From: Xylogone sp. PMI_703
Lineage: Eukaryota > Ascomycota > Leotiomycetes
DNA length: 64,000 bases
Assembly (NCBI GenBank): GCA_021399445.1
Contig: JAJTUQ010000010.1
Location: 682,001-746,000, forward strand
Direction: 5' to 3'
Shown here: one piece after another, positions 32,397 through 43,954 of the stretch
Numbering within the stretch: position 1 is the first letter of the stretch
How the letters are laid out: each line of letters begins with the position of its first letter
Notes under the pieces: generated by a model
Seen by the model: only the letters and a program-made list of their open reading frames with translations
Database searches by the model: none
What the model was told of the DNA's origin: nothing
Made by a program: the position numbers and the translations under genes

Positions 32397-34985
32397 GGCG
32401 ATAACTTTGTCAAGGGTGAATGATAATTTCGAAGGTTGTGATGACGACTTGGAAAATTGAAAATGCTTGAGGGAAAACCACTGAGTGAATTATTTTGAAG
32501 CGAAATTGTCGACGACGTACTCCGTAGCAATATAATAAATAAGAAGTTAACACACAGCCACAGGCTGGTTGATTGATAAAGGAGAAGCGAGTAAATATGC
32601 AGAAATATGGGCCAGCCCAAACGTAAGTGACAGTGTTTATGTACGCTCGAATCCAAACGTAAGTATTCGCGTATGGGCGAGAACAAATATCAAAAATTAC
32701 TGAAGCAAGTGACCGGAAGCTGATTCCAAACAGTCAGCTTGAATATAACTTATACATAGCACGGAGATCCCAATACACAGAGCTGTTCGGGGATGCCAGG
32801 TGAGACGATTTTGAGGTGCCAAGTTTCTTGAGCGACAGCTGCGGTCGAATGCCAACGCGCCTTGGTACCCTACTAATAACCGCCAAGTTGCAGAGCTGAG
32901 CGACAAAGAATCAAAACTCACGGCGTGCTTATGAATAAAATAAGTTCTAATTCGCATTTTCGTGTACTGGCATCGCCAAAAAGTCCGTAGGTAGGGGCCG
33001 AAATGCATAAAGGTATCTATGTCTGATTCCTTTATTCTTCATCTGCGGATACATATCTGTCGAATTATTTTTTCGATGGATCTTGGCTGCTCGTACAATA
33101 TCCTCGGAGAGCGATTACATACAAGCCTTTAGTCGGCTCTTGACGAAGGTCAAGATTCATGCGCCATGTCGTGTACACTGCCAATGTCTCGGCTGAAGCA
33201 TGCAGCTACGCGTCGAGCAGGACCCTTAAAAACCCTGAATCTCACAATTACCTGAGATAATGATAAATTTAGCATCTATACGTGAAATAAAGTATCACCA
33301 TCGATCTTACGAGAGATTCCGGCCCTGAGATAATAGATTCAGTGGCACATCACCTTGCACTGCCATCGTAAAGTCAATGAAGCTCACATGTCGCGGCTGC
33401 TCCGGCCTCATCGCCAAGATTTTGGTCAGGAGGTGATGTCTGACCGCGAAAGTCTAGGCCCCCTTTTGCTCTACACGTCCTGATCCCGAATTGATTATCT
33501 CTATGGCGACAGCTATTGTGGTTGCAGTAGTAATAGATCGGTGACATTCTGATATGGTCACATGCACTTGACAGGTCCATCCAAATGGCGACGCGAGGTT
33601 CCTTCGGACGCGGATCATTGCTGAGTCATCCATTCTCAGGGGAAGTTCCAAACCATCATAATCGATGATTTATGTTAATTGTGCCATATGAATAATTCAA
33701 ACTGCCTGCGCGTGTCACTTTCATTTTCCTCCGGGCCATGCCAAACTTGCGCACCTTTGGCGACTTATTAGGCGTCGGGTTTGTGAGGAGGCAGGGCACT
33801 ACACCTCTACTAGTGCTATATCAAGGAGAACGAAGTAGCTACGGCAGCTATTAATGTGTGTAAACAACTATCTCGTTATATAGTAGTTCTTTGATTATAA
33901 AATAAAATAATACTCGATGGCTAAAGTCCCCCTATTGTGGTTGACTAAATAACTCGGTGAGAATAATTTTTATGCTAGGTCGAGAAATTTAGATCTATAA
34001 AATACAAAAAGAAAGGACTTGTTGCAAGTAAGTGATATAAACACTAAGCTATTAGTAGTGATCTCCTGCATATCTATCGTTATAACTTGCCATGCGGAGT
34101 CGCATGTGAATTCTCTGGAATACAGAGCAGCACATTGATACTTCTACTACGGCTGCCGATTTGGGGATCGCGTCATTTTTGGAGTCTATTGAAATTTGAT
34201 AACCCCAGCAGTATGTGGGAGCTAACCTGTCCCTGGATGTTTTCTATGCGTTATTTGAGAGGCTCTATAGATCAAACCGGCCCTTGACGTATGGAATTTG
34301 GGGATAGAAGAAGCAACAACAGTGGGATGGAGAAATGCAACCGAGGCGCACAACGCCTCGGCAACATCCTGATTTGGAAGTCTTTCTGGATTAGTCAGCA
34401 TCGAGCTGTGCAAATATCCATGCGGATACTCCGGCATTTACAGCGCTACCCCAGATTTCCTGATATTTTGCAGTTATTTTCGAAGACGGTTTAGGAATGA
34501 ACCGAGGATCTTAGATTTACCCCAGCTTCCCCAGGAACGGCTAAAATAGAGCACCCTTGCCTTCATCCGATATCCGCATGGCGTAACTACTTTGATGGCA
34601 AATGAAAAGCTTTATTCAAACTTAGTTCGATAGAACCTAGCATGCACCTCTTTTTCTTTGCAGTTAACTTGCGTTAGTCCCACTTGTACCTGGGCTCTGA
34701 TTGCGTTCAGTCAAACCCAAGCTCGGCAGTGGAAGGATCCTGGGATGCAATATCCCCTGCTCTGAAGACATGTCTGATGTCACCTCGAGGTGTTGAAGAC
34801 TGCATCTTCCCCACATGGATAGCATGAAGAAGTCAGGGATGGATGTAATAATCCATGCCGTGTGGGGCGAATCTCTTTAGATCGTATTTTTCTCATATAA
34901 TGAATGTTCTTCTCCTTATGTCCTTCGAGATCTCAGGTACATCATAATAGGGTACATACTGGGCACCTGTGTTCTGCTGCCCACA
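32397..34985. other. 2.6-kb gene-free divergent region
   Basis: Promoters of the carbonic anhydrase and carboxylesterase lie here. TACTCCGTA occurs near 32518. Open frames (e.g. 32697-33008, 33454-33651, 34087-34494) show no domain. Nothing else recognised. Confidence 0.5.
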
Positions 34986-36882
34986 ATGTATTTCAGCCTA
35001 CCACCCTTGAGTGCTTCAAGTTTATTAGTCGTAGCCAGCATCACGTTGGCCAGTGCCTCTTCTTCCAAATGGTCTTCTCCGCCAACCGTGAACCTTGGAT
35101 ATGAAACCCACCAGGGCTGGTTCAATGTTTGTTCAGTACTAGTCAGCGTAAATAAGACTTCTAATATTGACACATATATAGGAAACTGGCCAATTTTACA
35201 ATTTTTCCAACGTGCCCTACGCGGCGCCTCCCGTAGGCAAGCTCCGGTTTTCAGCTCCAGTGGCACACTCCATTCCGCATGGTAAACTTCCCGTTAATGA
35301 CGGTTCGCGCTATGCAGTTTGCCCACAGGGAATACCGGCATGGACAGCAGTGACCACTCAGTGGCTCACTGAGGGTCTTGGATCAATTAATATTAGCGCT
35401 GGCTACCAGCCTCCTAACATTACCAGCTTACCGACTCCGCTGTATGGCACGAGTGAAGATTGTCTCCTGCTAGATATTTTAGTACCAAAGGCCATTTTTG
35501 ATAACAGATCTCGAGGAGAAGGTGCACCAGTGTAAGCAGGATGGAAGTTTACTACTTTAAAGTTTGAAACTAATTGCGTTTTAGTATGCTATGGATTCAT
35601 GGTGGCGGCTATACACTGGGATGGAAGACACAATATGGAAGCGGTGCTGGCTTATTAAAGGCTAGCAAAGATGGAGTCATATATATTGCCATAAATTACA
35701 GACTAGGACTTTTTGTATGGTTCCTATCTGATGAGTAATTATGCTGATTCTGACTCATTCTGCTCATAGGGCTTTCTTTCAGGGCCATCATTCCAGACAG
35801 AAGGGTCCGCGAATGCAGGCCTTCTTGACCAGCGTTTTGCGCTTGAATGGGTGCAAGCTAACATACACAAATTTGGTGGTGATCCAGACCGTGTGACCGT
35901 TATTGGAGAGTCAGCTGGAGGAGGAAGTACTATCCACCAAATTACTGCATACGGCGGGCTGAAAGGCAAAGTACCATTTCAGCAAGCTATTGTCCAGAGC
36001 GGTGCTTTCCTCGAAGTGCCCAGTCAGAGAGATCAAGAGAACATTTTCCAGAATTTCTTGAAATTAGCTGGCGTGAGCACAGTCCAAGAAGCAAGAGGAC
36101 TATCTACAGAAAAACTTCAACTTGTCAATGCTAAGATGGTAGGGGAGGCTCCATATGGGAGTTTTACCTTTAGTGAGTGAATAACTGTGCCTTATTTTAC
36201 ACATTTGGGATGTTTCTAAGAATTTATTATAGACCCTGTTGTGGACGGAAGTTTCGCGCCTGCATTGCCTGGAGATCTTCTCATGCGTGGTGCATTTGAT
36301 CAATCTCTCAAGGTTCTTATTGGCCATAATACGGATGAAGGCCTCTTGTTCACTTCCCCATACGTCTTTACTCCGGAAACATTCAAAGAGAATGTCATTA
36401 CCGTTTCATTTCCGGCAGCTGATGTAGGAGGCGTTACTGAATACATCACAGATACCCTGTACCCAGATGTCTTGGATGGCACTTACGGTTACACGAACGA
36501 AATTGCACGAGCTGATCTGATTGTTTCCGAGTCAATTTTTTCTTGCAACGCAAATTATCTCGCACGCGCATTTGCACCTAATGGATACAGTTACCGATTC
36601 AGTGTGCCTCCAGGACTCCATGGCTACGATATCGAATACACTTTCTATGAAGGCCCTGCAGCAGCTGTGAAGAATGATACCCTCGCTCTAATCATGCAAG
36701 CTTATTTCACAAACTTTGCGAAAACAGGAGATCCGAATGGTCATGGGTTGCCACATTTTGCTAAATATGGAAAAGTAGGCGCGGGTGTAGTTCAGAATCT
36801 TAACATTTCGAGTATCGGCCCAGTTGCCGATGAACTGGAAAATAATAGGTGTAGGTGGTGGCAGAAGGCACTATATATCTAA
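34986..36882 (+). CDS. Type-B carboxylesterase, secreted
   Basis: Serine hydrolase of the alpha/beta fold, cleaving carboxylic esters. Signal peptide at the start ([15 protein letters not shown]). Five exons join in frame: [43 protein letters not shown] (oxyanion hole), NYRLGLFGFL, and nucleophile Ser in [14 protein letters not shown]. The acid residue lies in the NTDEGLLF segment and the catalytic His in [11 protein letters not shown]. It ends [11 protein letters not shown], a usual tail. Several N-glycosylation motifs. It may act on plant polymers or on acylated metabolites outside the cell; the neighbouring GH127 gene favours the first. Confidence 0.93.
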
Positions 36883-37893
36883 GTTACATGGCTTCAATTG
36901 GAAATATTTATTTCACCTCCGAACGAGAAGGAGTCTCATATGACTAGGTAGTATGTGCTCCGGTCTATATGTATAAGTAAATTCATCATCACGAAGCTGG
37001 AAGCTCTCCGTTTACTCTGCTTGATGCTATTCAAATGGATTACCCTGACGAACTCTGAGCCAGGAGAGCGGGGCCTACAACAGAGGAATGACGCCTTAAT
37101 GCCACTGCAGCTTTATATCTTCAGTAGTCAATTTCCCTGCTCACTCTGAGCTAGGCACTAGCCGGCAGTGCGTTGGGTAATGGCTTTCTTTGAACTTCGG
37201 AAAAGTTATTTGTAAATGAATGATAAGCTCAATGATTCTCAGATTACGTGTCAAGTTATGGATAGTTCGAGCTTCAAGATGCCTTCCTCTTGCGGTTAAT
37301 GGTAGAAATATGAGGCTCAACTCACATAATCCTGATTTACAACGACTGACTGAGAAAAGCGCACATCTTTGTTGACCCTAGGAGCCAATGCTAATTTATG
37401 TACGGGTTGACTTTTAACTTAACGCTATATGAAGTAGAATAAAACTAAAGCTGTCACATACGACCATAGATTGAGGAAAACTGGGCATCCCGTCCGCTCT
37501 GCCATACATAAGCCTCAAATCGGAGGTCTAGTAGTTGGGTCGGTGACGACCAGCGAATCCCCTCTGTTGTATGTATTTTTTTTTAAAAATTTTTCCTTCT
37601 TTTGTTGAAGTCATTTTTGTGAGCTGCTTGCTGGTAAGCGTCGATAAGTTTCATATCTCCACCGTGAGGTCATCTTTGCCCTTCCTCTCCGGTGGGTTGC
37701 GGGGGAAGAAAGCGACCAGGCCTAGCTTTCCGGTGGGTATTTCAACCACGGAAAGAAGTAGAAAGTAGTACAGATCTGCAAATTAATTTCTGTTGAACAA
37801 TTTATAATTATTAAAACTGTATATATTCCGTGTCCCATTGGATCTCCTTTTATCTCCCTTGCATCGCATTGTCGTATTCGGGAGGTAGAGACC
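36883..37893. other. Intergenic, promoter of GH127 gene
   Basis: 1 kb with no recognisable gene. A poly-T/poly-A tract lies near 37572-37592. Confidence 0.5.
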
Positions 37894-40195
37894 ATGGCGT
37901 ATCCTCAGAGAACTTTCAAGCGAACAACTTTCCAATCCCCAAGTTACATAAGCCGGAGACGAGAAGTTGTGTATTCGAATACTTTGTTATATCAGCTAAA
38001 AGTGCTGAAAGAGACTGGACGATACGATGCATTTAAACTAAAATGGCATTCTTCCTACTCTGACGAGCCGAACGTATGGCCGGTTCCCAACCACCTGTTT
38101 TGGGATTCGGATATTGCAAAATGGATCGAGGGCGCATGCTATTTTCTTATGTGGAATCAGAATGAAGAGATAGATACTGCAGTGAAGGAGTTAGTCGAAA
38201 TGATCCGATCTGCATCCCAGGAGGATGGCTACTTGAACATCCACTTTACCGTGGTGGAGCCTAGTAAAAGATTTACAAATCTCCGAGATCTTCATGAATT
38301 GTGAGCTTCTTAGATTTGGATATCATATTTGTAACCAGGAGTTAATTGGTGCTTTCAGATACAATGCAGGTCATCTGATTGAAGCAGCACTAGCACATAA
38401 TCAGCTATACAACAGTGATCTGCTGATGGAGCCAATTATCAAATACGTGGATCTTCTCTGCAGAACTTTTGGGAAAGGTAAAGATCAAAAACATGGTTAT
38501 CCAGGACATCCGGAGATAGAACTTGCATTACTGCGACTATTTGCGCAGACCAAAGAACAAAAGCACTTGGAATTGGCAAGATACTTTCTCGAAGAAAGAG
38601 GGAACCCAAGGGGCCAGGACGGTATTCACTACTATGACTACGAAATCCAGGCAAGAGGCGAAAACCCACATATGACTCCCGACTATCATCCACAAAGTAG
38701 AAGCTATTGGTATGATATAACATAGATATCTCTTCGTACACAAAGATCCAACTGATAAGCTATTTAGGTACTACCAAGCTCATAAGCCTATCACTGAACA
38801 AGAAACAATTGAAGGCCACTCTGTCAGAGCTATGTATTTGCTAACAGCAGTTACTGATATAGTTCGAATGGGTAGTGATAGCCTAGGTAGTAAACTGTCA
38901 GAGTACGACAATGCTGTCATTCGTTTATGGGATAACATGGTGAGGAAGAAAATGTACATGACAGGAGGTATCGGCTCTGTAAAGCAATGGGAAGGGTTCG
39001 GGATTGATTATCATCTCCCACAAGGAACTGATGAAGGTGGATGTTATGCGGAAACATGTGCTGCAATCGGAGTTATGATGTTTGCTGAAAGATTATTGCA
39101 GGTGAGTAAATGATATTATGGCTAAACTGCGAATACATGGGCTGACAGTGATTAGCTCGGGCTTAATGGAAAATATGCCGATATTATGGAAATATGTTTC
39201 TACAATGCTGTTATGACTGGTATGTCTTGTAGCGGGACGCAGTTCACATACGTCAATCAGCTTGCATCTAGTGATAGTGATCTTTCAAAACGAGCAGAAT
39301 GGTTTACTTGTGCGTGCTGTCCTCCCAATGTGACCCGGCTTTTGGGTTACATAGGAGGATATTTATGGACATTTAATCAAAACGAGCAGGAGAAGTCAGT
39401 GGAGATAAATGTCCATATGTATGATTCAGCCAACCTAAGTATCCCAGCGAGCTCAGGCGGAATTGAATTCCAGCAGAGGTCGAATTGGCCATGGGATGGT
39501 GAGATTGATTTCACATTGAATAATACTTCAGATTTATCAACGGTCATAAGATTGAGGATTCCGGGTTGGGCAGAAGAATGGAAAGTAAGTACCAGGCTCG
39601 TGCTGCTTCTGTTAGTTATCGGCTAACATGTGACTCCAAGCTTTCACCGGATATCGAGGGTGCGAAACTTGATAACGGGTATCTAACTATTCCTCCTTCG
39701 TGGCTTAATAAGAATACGCAATTTCGTCTCAGCATTTCATTGAAACCACGATTCATTTCGCCTCATCCATACACAAACCAGAATACAATAACCATTGCTC
39801 GAGGACCAATAGTCTATTGTGTCGAGGATTTTGATAATTCATGGGTCCAAGATCATTTCAAGGCAAGTCAAGGCACTATGAACATGGTTTTCTAACATCA
39901 ACGTTCTAATTATTATTGTGATCTATAGAGTCTCTGTCTTGATTCTAATTGTCGTATATCTGAAAGGATGGTCACGGATACAGAGATGAGAGAACCTTAT
40001 GTGGAGATTACCGCACATGATGCTACTTCTTTCGTTGGAGTCGACGACAATCAAAGTCCTCAACTTCCTCAAACTGCTATCAACTTCAAAGGCGACCCAG
40101 CAATAGAGAAGCTGATATTCATTCCCTATTACTTACGCTCAAACCGTGGTGGAAAGGGACATATGCGTGTTGGTTTAAGGAAAATGACAGAGTAG
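37894..40195 (+). CDS. GH127-family glycoside hydrolase (beta-L-arabinofuranosidase-like)
   Basis: Six exons join in frame; joins include DLHELYNAGHLIEAA, SYWYYQAHKP, ERLLQLGLNGKYADIM and EEWKLSPDIEG. Diagnostic residues of GH127 are present: the ETC motif in CYAETCAAIG and the CC pair in FTCACCPPNVTRLLG, which in the characterised bifidobacterial enzyme bind zinc and supply the cysteine nucleophile. The N-terminal (alpha/alpha)6 barrel carries WDSDIAKWIEGA and DGYLNIHF; the C-terminal beta domain follows. No signal peptide, so intracellular. The fifth intron (39863-39928) begins GCAAGT and is probably GC-AG. Substrate may be arabinofuranosides taken up by the cell; beta linkage is known for the family, not shown here. 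Confidence 0.92.
39863..39928 (+). other. Probable GC-AG intron in GH127 gene
   Basis: 66 nt, donor GCAAGT, acceptor CTATAG, phase 0, joining QDHFK to SLCLDSN. Without it the frame ends after a few codons. Confidence 0.55.
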
Positions 40196-40591
40196 AGTTC
40201 GCTATAGAAGAGTCTTAACCAACAAAAGTGGGTGCTCCATCTAATGCATCCAGCTGAACAATAAGATTATTATAATATCGTTCATTCATCTTAAACGGAA
40301 ATTCCAGCAGTTCGAGATTATCCACTGTAGAATATACCCGTATTTGTTTATTTATTACGTAGCCAACCCTGGGAACAATCAGGGGATACATGCGCTCCAA
40401 TAGGAGACACACCGGGGTTTTAGTGCAGATTGCTAGCTTTGGAGGTTGATGTGGGTAATTCCGGTGGGGTGTCTAGATTAAAGGCACTACCATTACTCGA
40501 AACCTCTTTCGGACCAGGAAAGCATACCTCGGATCTTTATCCAAAGATCTCACTGTTCAATAGGATTTCAAAAGAAAAAAAGAACAGGACT
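40196..40591. other. Convergent 3' intergenic region
   Basis: 396 bp between stops of the GH127 gene and the C2H2/Zn2Cys6 regulator. No gene seen. Confidence 0.5.
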
Positions 40592-43436
40592 TCAAGATTG
40601 ACCACTCAGGGCTTTTAAAATGCTAATACCCTTCATCGAGAACCCCCAGCTTCTAAGCCCACGAAGCAATTTAACACCCTCGTTCAACACCCGCTCTGGT
40701 CCTTTAGTGCTACATAAATCGCCAACTCCCATTATATTAGCCTTCATATAAATGCCTCTTTTAACAAAAAGTTGCACTAATTCATCATCCGCGGGCCTGT
40801 CAAGTTGGATTGAAGTTGGCAACCGCTCTGTTTCGGAATCAGATCCGGATGCTGGGTTTACCTCTTCAGCTCTATCCTCTCTTGTTTCTGGATTTTGAAT
40901 GGTATGTGGGGCAAAAGTTCCATATGCCCACATAGCAAGAGTTGCGAGAAAGACCGAAGATGGTTCGTAAAATCCATCCACAGAGTACCGGCGGACGTGC
41001 CAGAATAAGACACCGGCGTGTATCATTGCTAGCCGTGCTTTATACTGATCTTCCGTTGCCCATCGACGGATATAATCCCGCGTAGAGCCGACATTCTCAC
41101 TGACAACTTCTCCCGTTAAATGCAAAGCTAGACTCAAGATTCTTTTGTATGGTGTTAGGAGAATTACTCGAGCAAGATGAAGGTGGAGGACTGTTGGATG
41201 TTCCATTCCGGAAGCAGCACCTATCACCGAATTCGCATGCCAATGGAGGACATCAAGAGAATCACAAGCCGAGTTCCTCCATTTAGAATAAATCGGAATG
41301 GACGGTAGCCATATTGGTGATAGTCCCACAATACGCCGGACATCTTGCTTCTCTGCGGTTGGATCCCATAAACTCAAAGGCTGGCTATAGTAACTTTCGA
41401 CCTCCCAACTTCTATGAAAGAGGGCGTGTACTAAAAGAATTCGACTAAACTCTCCAGTCGATCTCTGAAGCTGTTTTTCAACGTAGAGTCGTTGAATTGC
41501 CTTATTTAGTGACATGGGAGCTGTGTGGCAAAAATTAGAGTTGATAAAGAGACTTATATGCCAACTTACGATTCTGAGAGCAACTGTATATTTGATACCA
41601 ATCTTTGGCAGATGTGGCCTCCCATAATACTTCTGGACAAGGCATCGGCAGAAATGTGTCATGTAGCGACATCAACGGACGCATCTGGAAGTGAAATACC
41701 CACATACAATCTAGTAACTAAATAAAGAGCCTTTAGATGACTGAATGCCATTGATAGAAATGGAAACTTACCCACACACAATATCCTGTACGTCTAGCAC
41801 TCTCTCTAGTACTCCAGTCTCTCCAGGCGGTTTCTAGAGCCCCATCATTGCTGGGGTCAAGCATAACGTTATCGGATTGGTGTGTCTTCCATTCATTATC
41901 ACAGAAAGATACTAGCTCTCCGTGATATCGTTTTGCTGAGCGAAGAAGAACTTCATCGCCGCAGTACATCATTCCAAGACAATTCAAGGTTTTAATCTGT
42001 GTCAATAGAATACTATCAATATTTTGAGCTTCCTAGAGATACGGTCAGTGAGTTGGTAGTGTATATATTCGAAGTGCCTTACGTGTATAGCATAATGTAG
42101 AGCATTATGTAATGGGATAGCATATATGTTGACATCTTCAATGCTGGTGTAGTGAGCACCAATTGCAGTAATTGCAAGGGTTAGTAGCCAATGGCACTCG
42201 GATAAATGGATAGTTGCAGGATGGAGGAATGGAAGCACCAGCTGGAAGTATTCAAAATATAGGTTGACAAAGTGGCATAGTAGCTCTCGTGATGGTGGTA
42301 GAGTGGTATCCATTGAGGTTAAAGACAATGCCATAGGTGTCTCATTGAAACTATGCGCTATTTTATCGTATATTTCCTGAGAAACGTGTTGCAGGTCTTT
42401 TGGGGAGAGCTCCAGGTCTACTTGTGAGCTGTTCCCTCTCGCCTTTTTAGTTCGGATCCGTGGCATCCTGGCACCCTCACTGTCAACATAATAGTAATTA
42501 GTCCTTTCCGTAGTGTTGCTGCTATAGGTGCCTGGGCTATCTGTTCCTCCACTCATTGCAGTAGCAATGGCCAGGGGTACAAGCTGGTCTCCCTGCCATT
42601 CATGGTCGCCACTGAATGTAGCGGTAGCCTGAATTCCTGCACTCATCGAACTTGATGTTGATGGAGTCCCTGGCAGTTGGTGTACATTGTTCGAGTGAAT
42701 CTCTGGCCTTGTCACCGAATCTAGTGCAAAATCAGGAAGGTAGTCATTAGACAACCAGTTGATGTTAGACATGTTGCCAAGCGGCCAGAGAGGAGACATA
42801 ATCGGGGTCTCCGGCCTCGCGGCTTCATTAAAGTCATCAAAATTCGGAATTTGAAGCTCTGTGTTAGAGATTGCTGGCACATTCGTAGGAGAAGTGAATA
42901 CGTTCTCTGTGGGCACTTCGTGAACACGATCATTTTTGTTCCCTCGAGAAGTTCTATCCAAGATATCCTGTAAAGAGTAATAAGGTTCTCGTATATCCCG
43001 TTCTGGTCCCGGATCGGTATATTCTGTTCGTTCATGGTCACTGGTGGACGCATCCAGCCTTGTCTTGCTGCTTCCAACATATACACATTCAATGCCTCTC
43101 TTCTCACATGGCTCGCAAGGCCGCCTATAACTACATTTTCGTCTAGCAATTTTGCAGGATCCGCATGCTCTCCCACCTCTTCCAAGAGTCAGCCTCTTTG
43201 GCTCTTTATGAATTGATTCGTGACGTTTCAGTGCATCCCTGAGTCCATGTTTAGTTAAGTATACGGTAACTAAATAGAGAGAGTAGACTATACAGTCTAT
43301 AAAAGCCCTTTTGGCAATGGGTACACCTCAAGTGCCGATCTTTCTCATGACTAAGATTATGTCGGGTCAGGTGTTCCGGCTTGCTGAATGTCCGCTGACA
43401 GATGTCACAACGAATTCGAGCAGGGGGTGCTTCCAT
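40592..43436 (-). CDS. Dual C2H2 + Zn2Cys6 transcription factor
   Basis: N-terminus has a C2H2 finger (CDICQRTFSKPEHLTRHNLSH) followed by a second (CTHCQKGF...ALKRHESIH, split by an intron), then a Zn2Cys6 cluster CGSCKIARRKCSYRRPCEPCEKRGIEC. A long low-complexity, Ser/Thr-rich stretch leads to a fungal_trans-type domain beginning LLCHFVNLYFEYFQLVLPFLHPATI. Later exons (joins LHYAIHEAQNIDSILLTQIKTL, GYCVWLLDCMWVFHFQMRP and SQNPPMSLNKAIQRL) complete a protein of more than 800 residues. Such mixed-finger regulators are a known fungal class. Neighbours are GH127 (convergent) and a TRI12-like MFS; control of either is possible. Confidence 0.88.
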
Positions 43437-43954
43437 TGGTCTCCGTTATTATAGTCGGGATAAATGGTACTGTAGACATAACATGATAGCGTACTGGCGT
43501 CGAGAGCAGTAGGAATATACAATTGCAAGTTGGAACAGTTGAAGGTGTGATGAGGCTTGCGGCTATCTGGGGTAGCTAGTGTGGAGACTTGCGCTTTCCT
43601 AGAGTGAGCATAGCGCATAAGAACTCGGGTTCACCTGCCCCGGAAACCGAACAGTATTTATGTACAGGAGAACAACGGTAGTTAAGAATGTACATTTTAT
43701 CTAGGAATAGCTACAGGTATAGGTATTACATGAGGAAAATTATTGGAACAGTAAACATAAAGGCTATGCTGACAAGCCGTCAATAGCACTAAACTGTAGC
43801 GCGTAACGGCGGCTTCAGCGAAAGAACAACGCAATCAGACGGAATATGGGTAGTAAGATGTGATTGTAAGTTAAAAAGAGATACTGTAGAATACAAATAC
43901 CACACAGTATATCTTTAGCAATCTTTGTTCGGATAACCCAATGTAATGTCATGT
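43437..43954. other. Intergenic, promoter of dual-finger regulator
   Basis: 518 bp upstream of the regulator and beyond the MFS stop. No gene recognised. Confidence 0.45.

Noticed and set aside
2130..36882. Patulin-like cluster
   Set aside because: GMC, BBE-like oxidase, P450s, MFS and carboxylesterase occur in both, but the PKS, decarboxylase and isoepoxydon dehydrogenase are not seen here, while two acyltransferases and an aldehyde dehydrogenase are extra.
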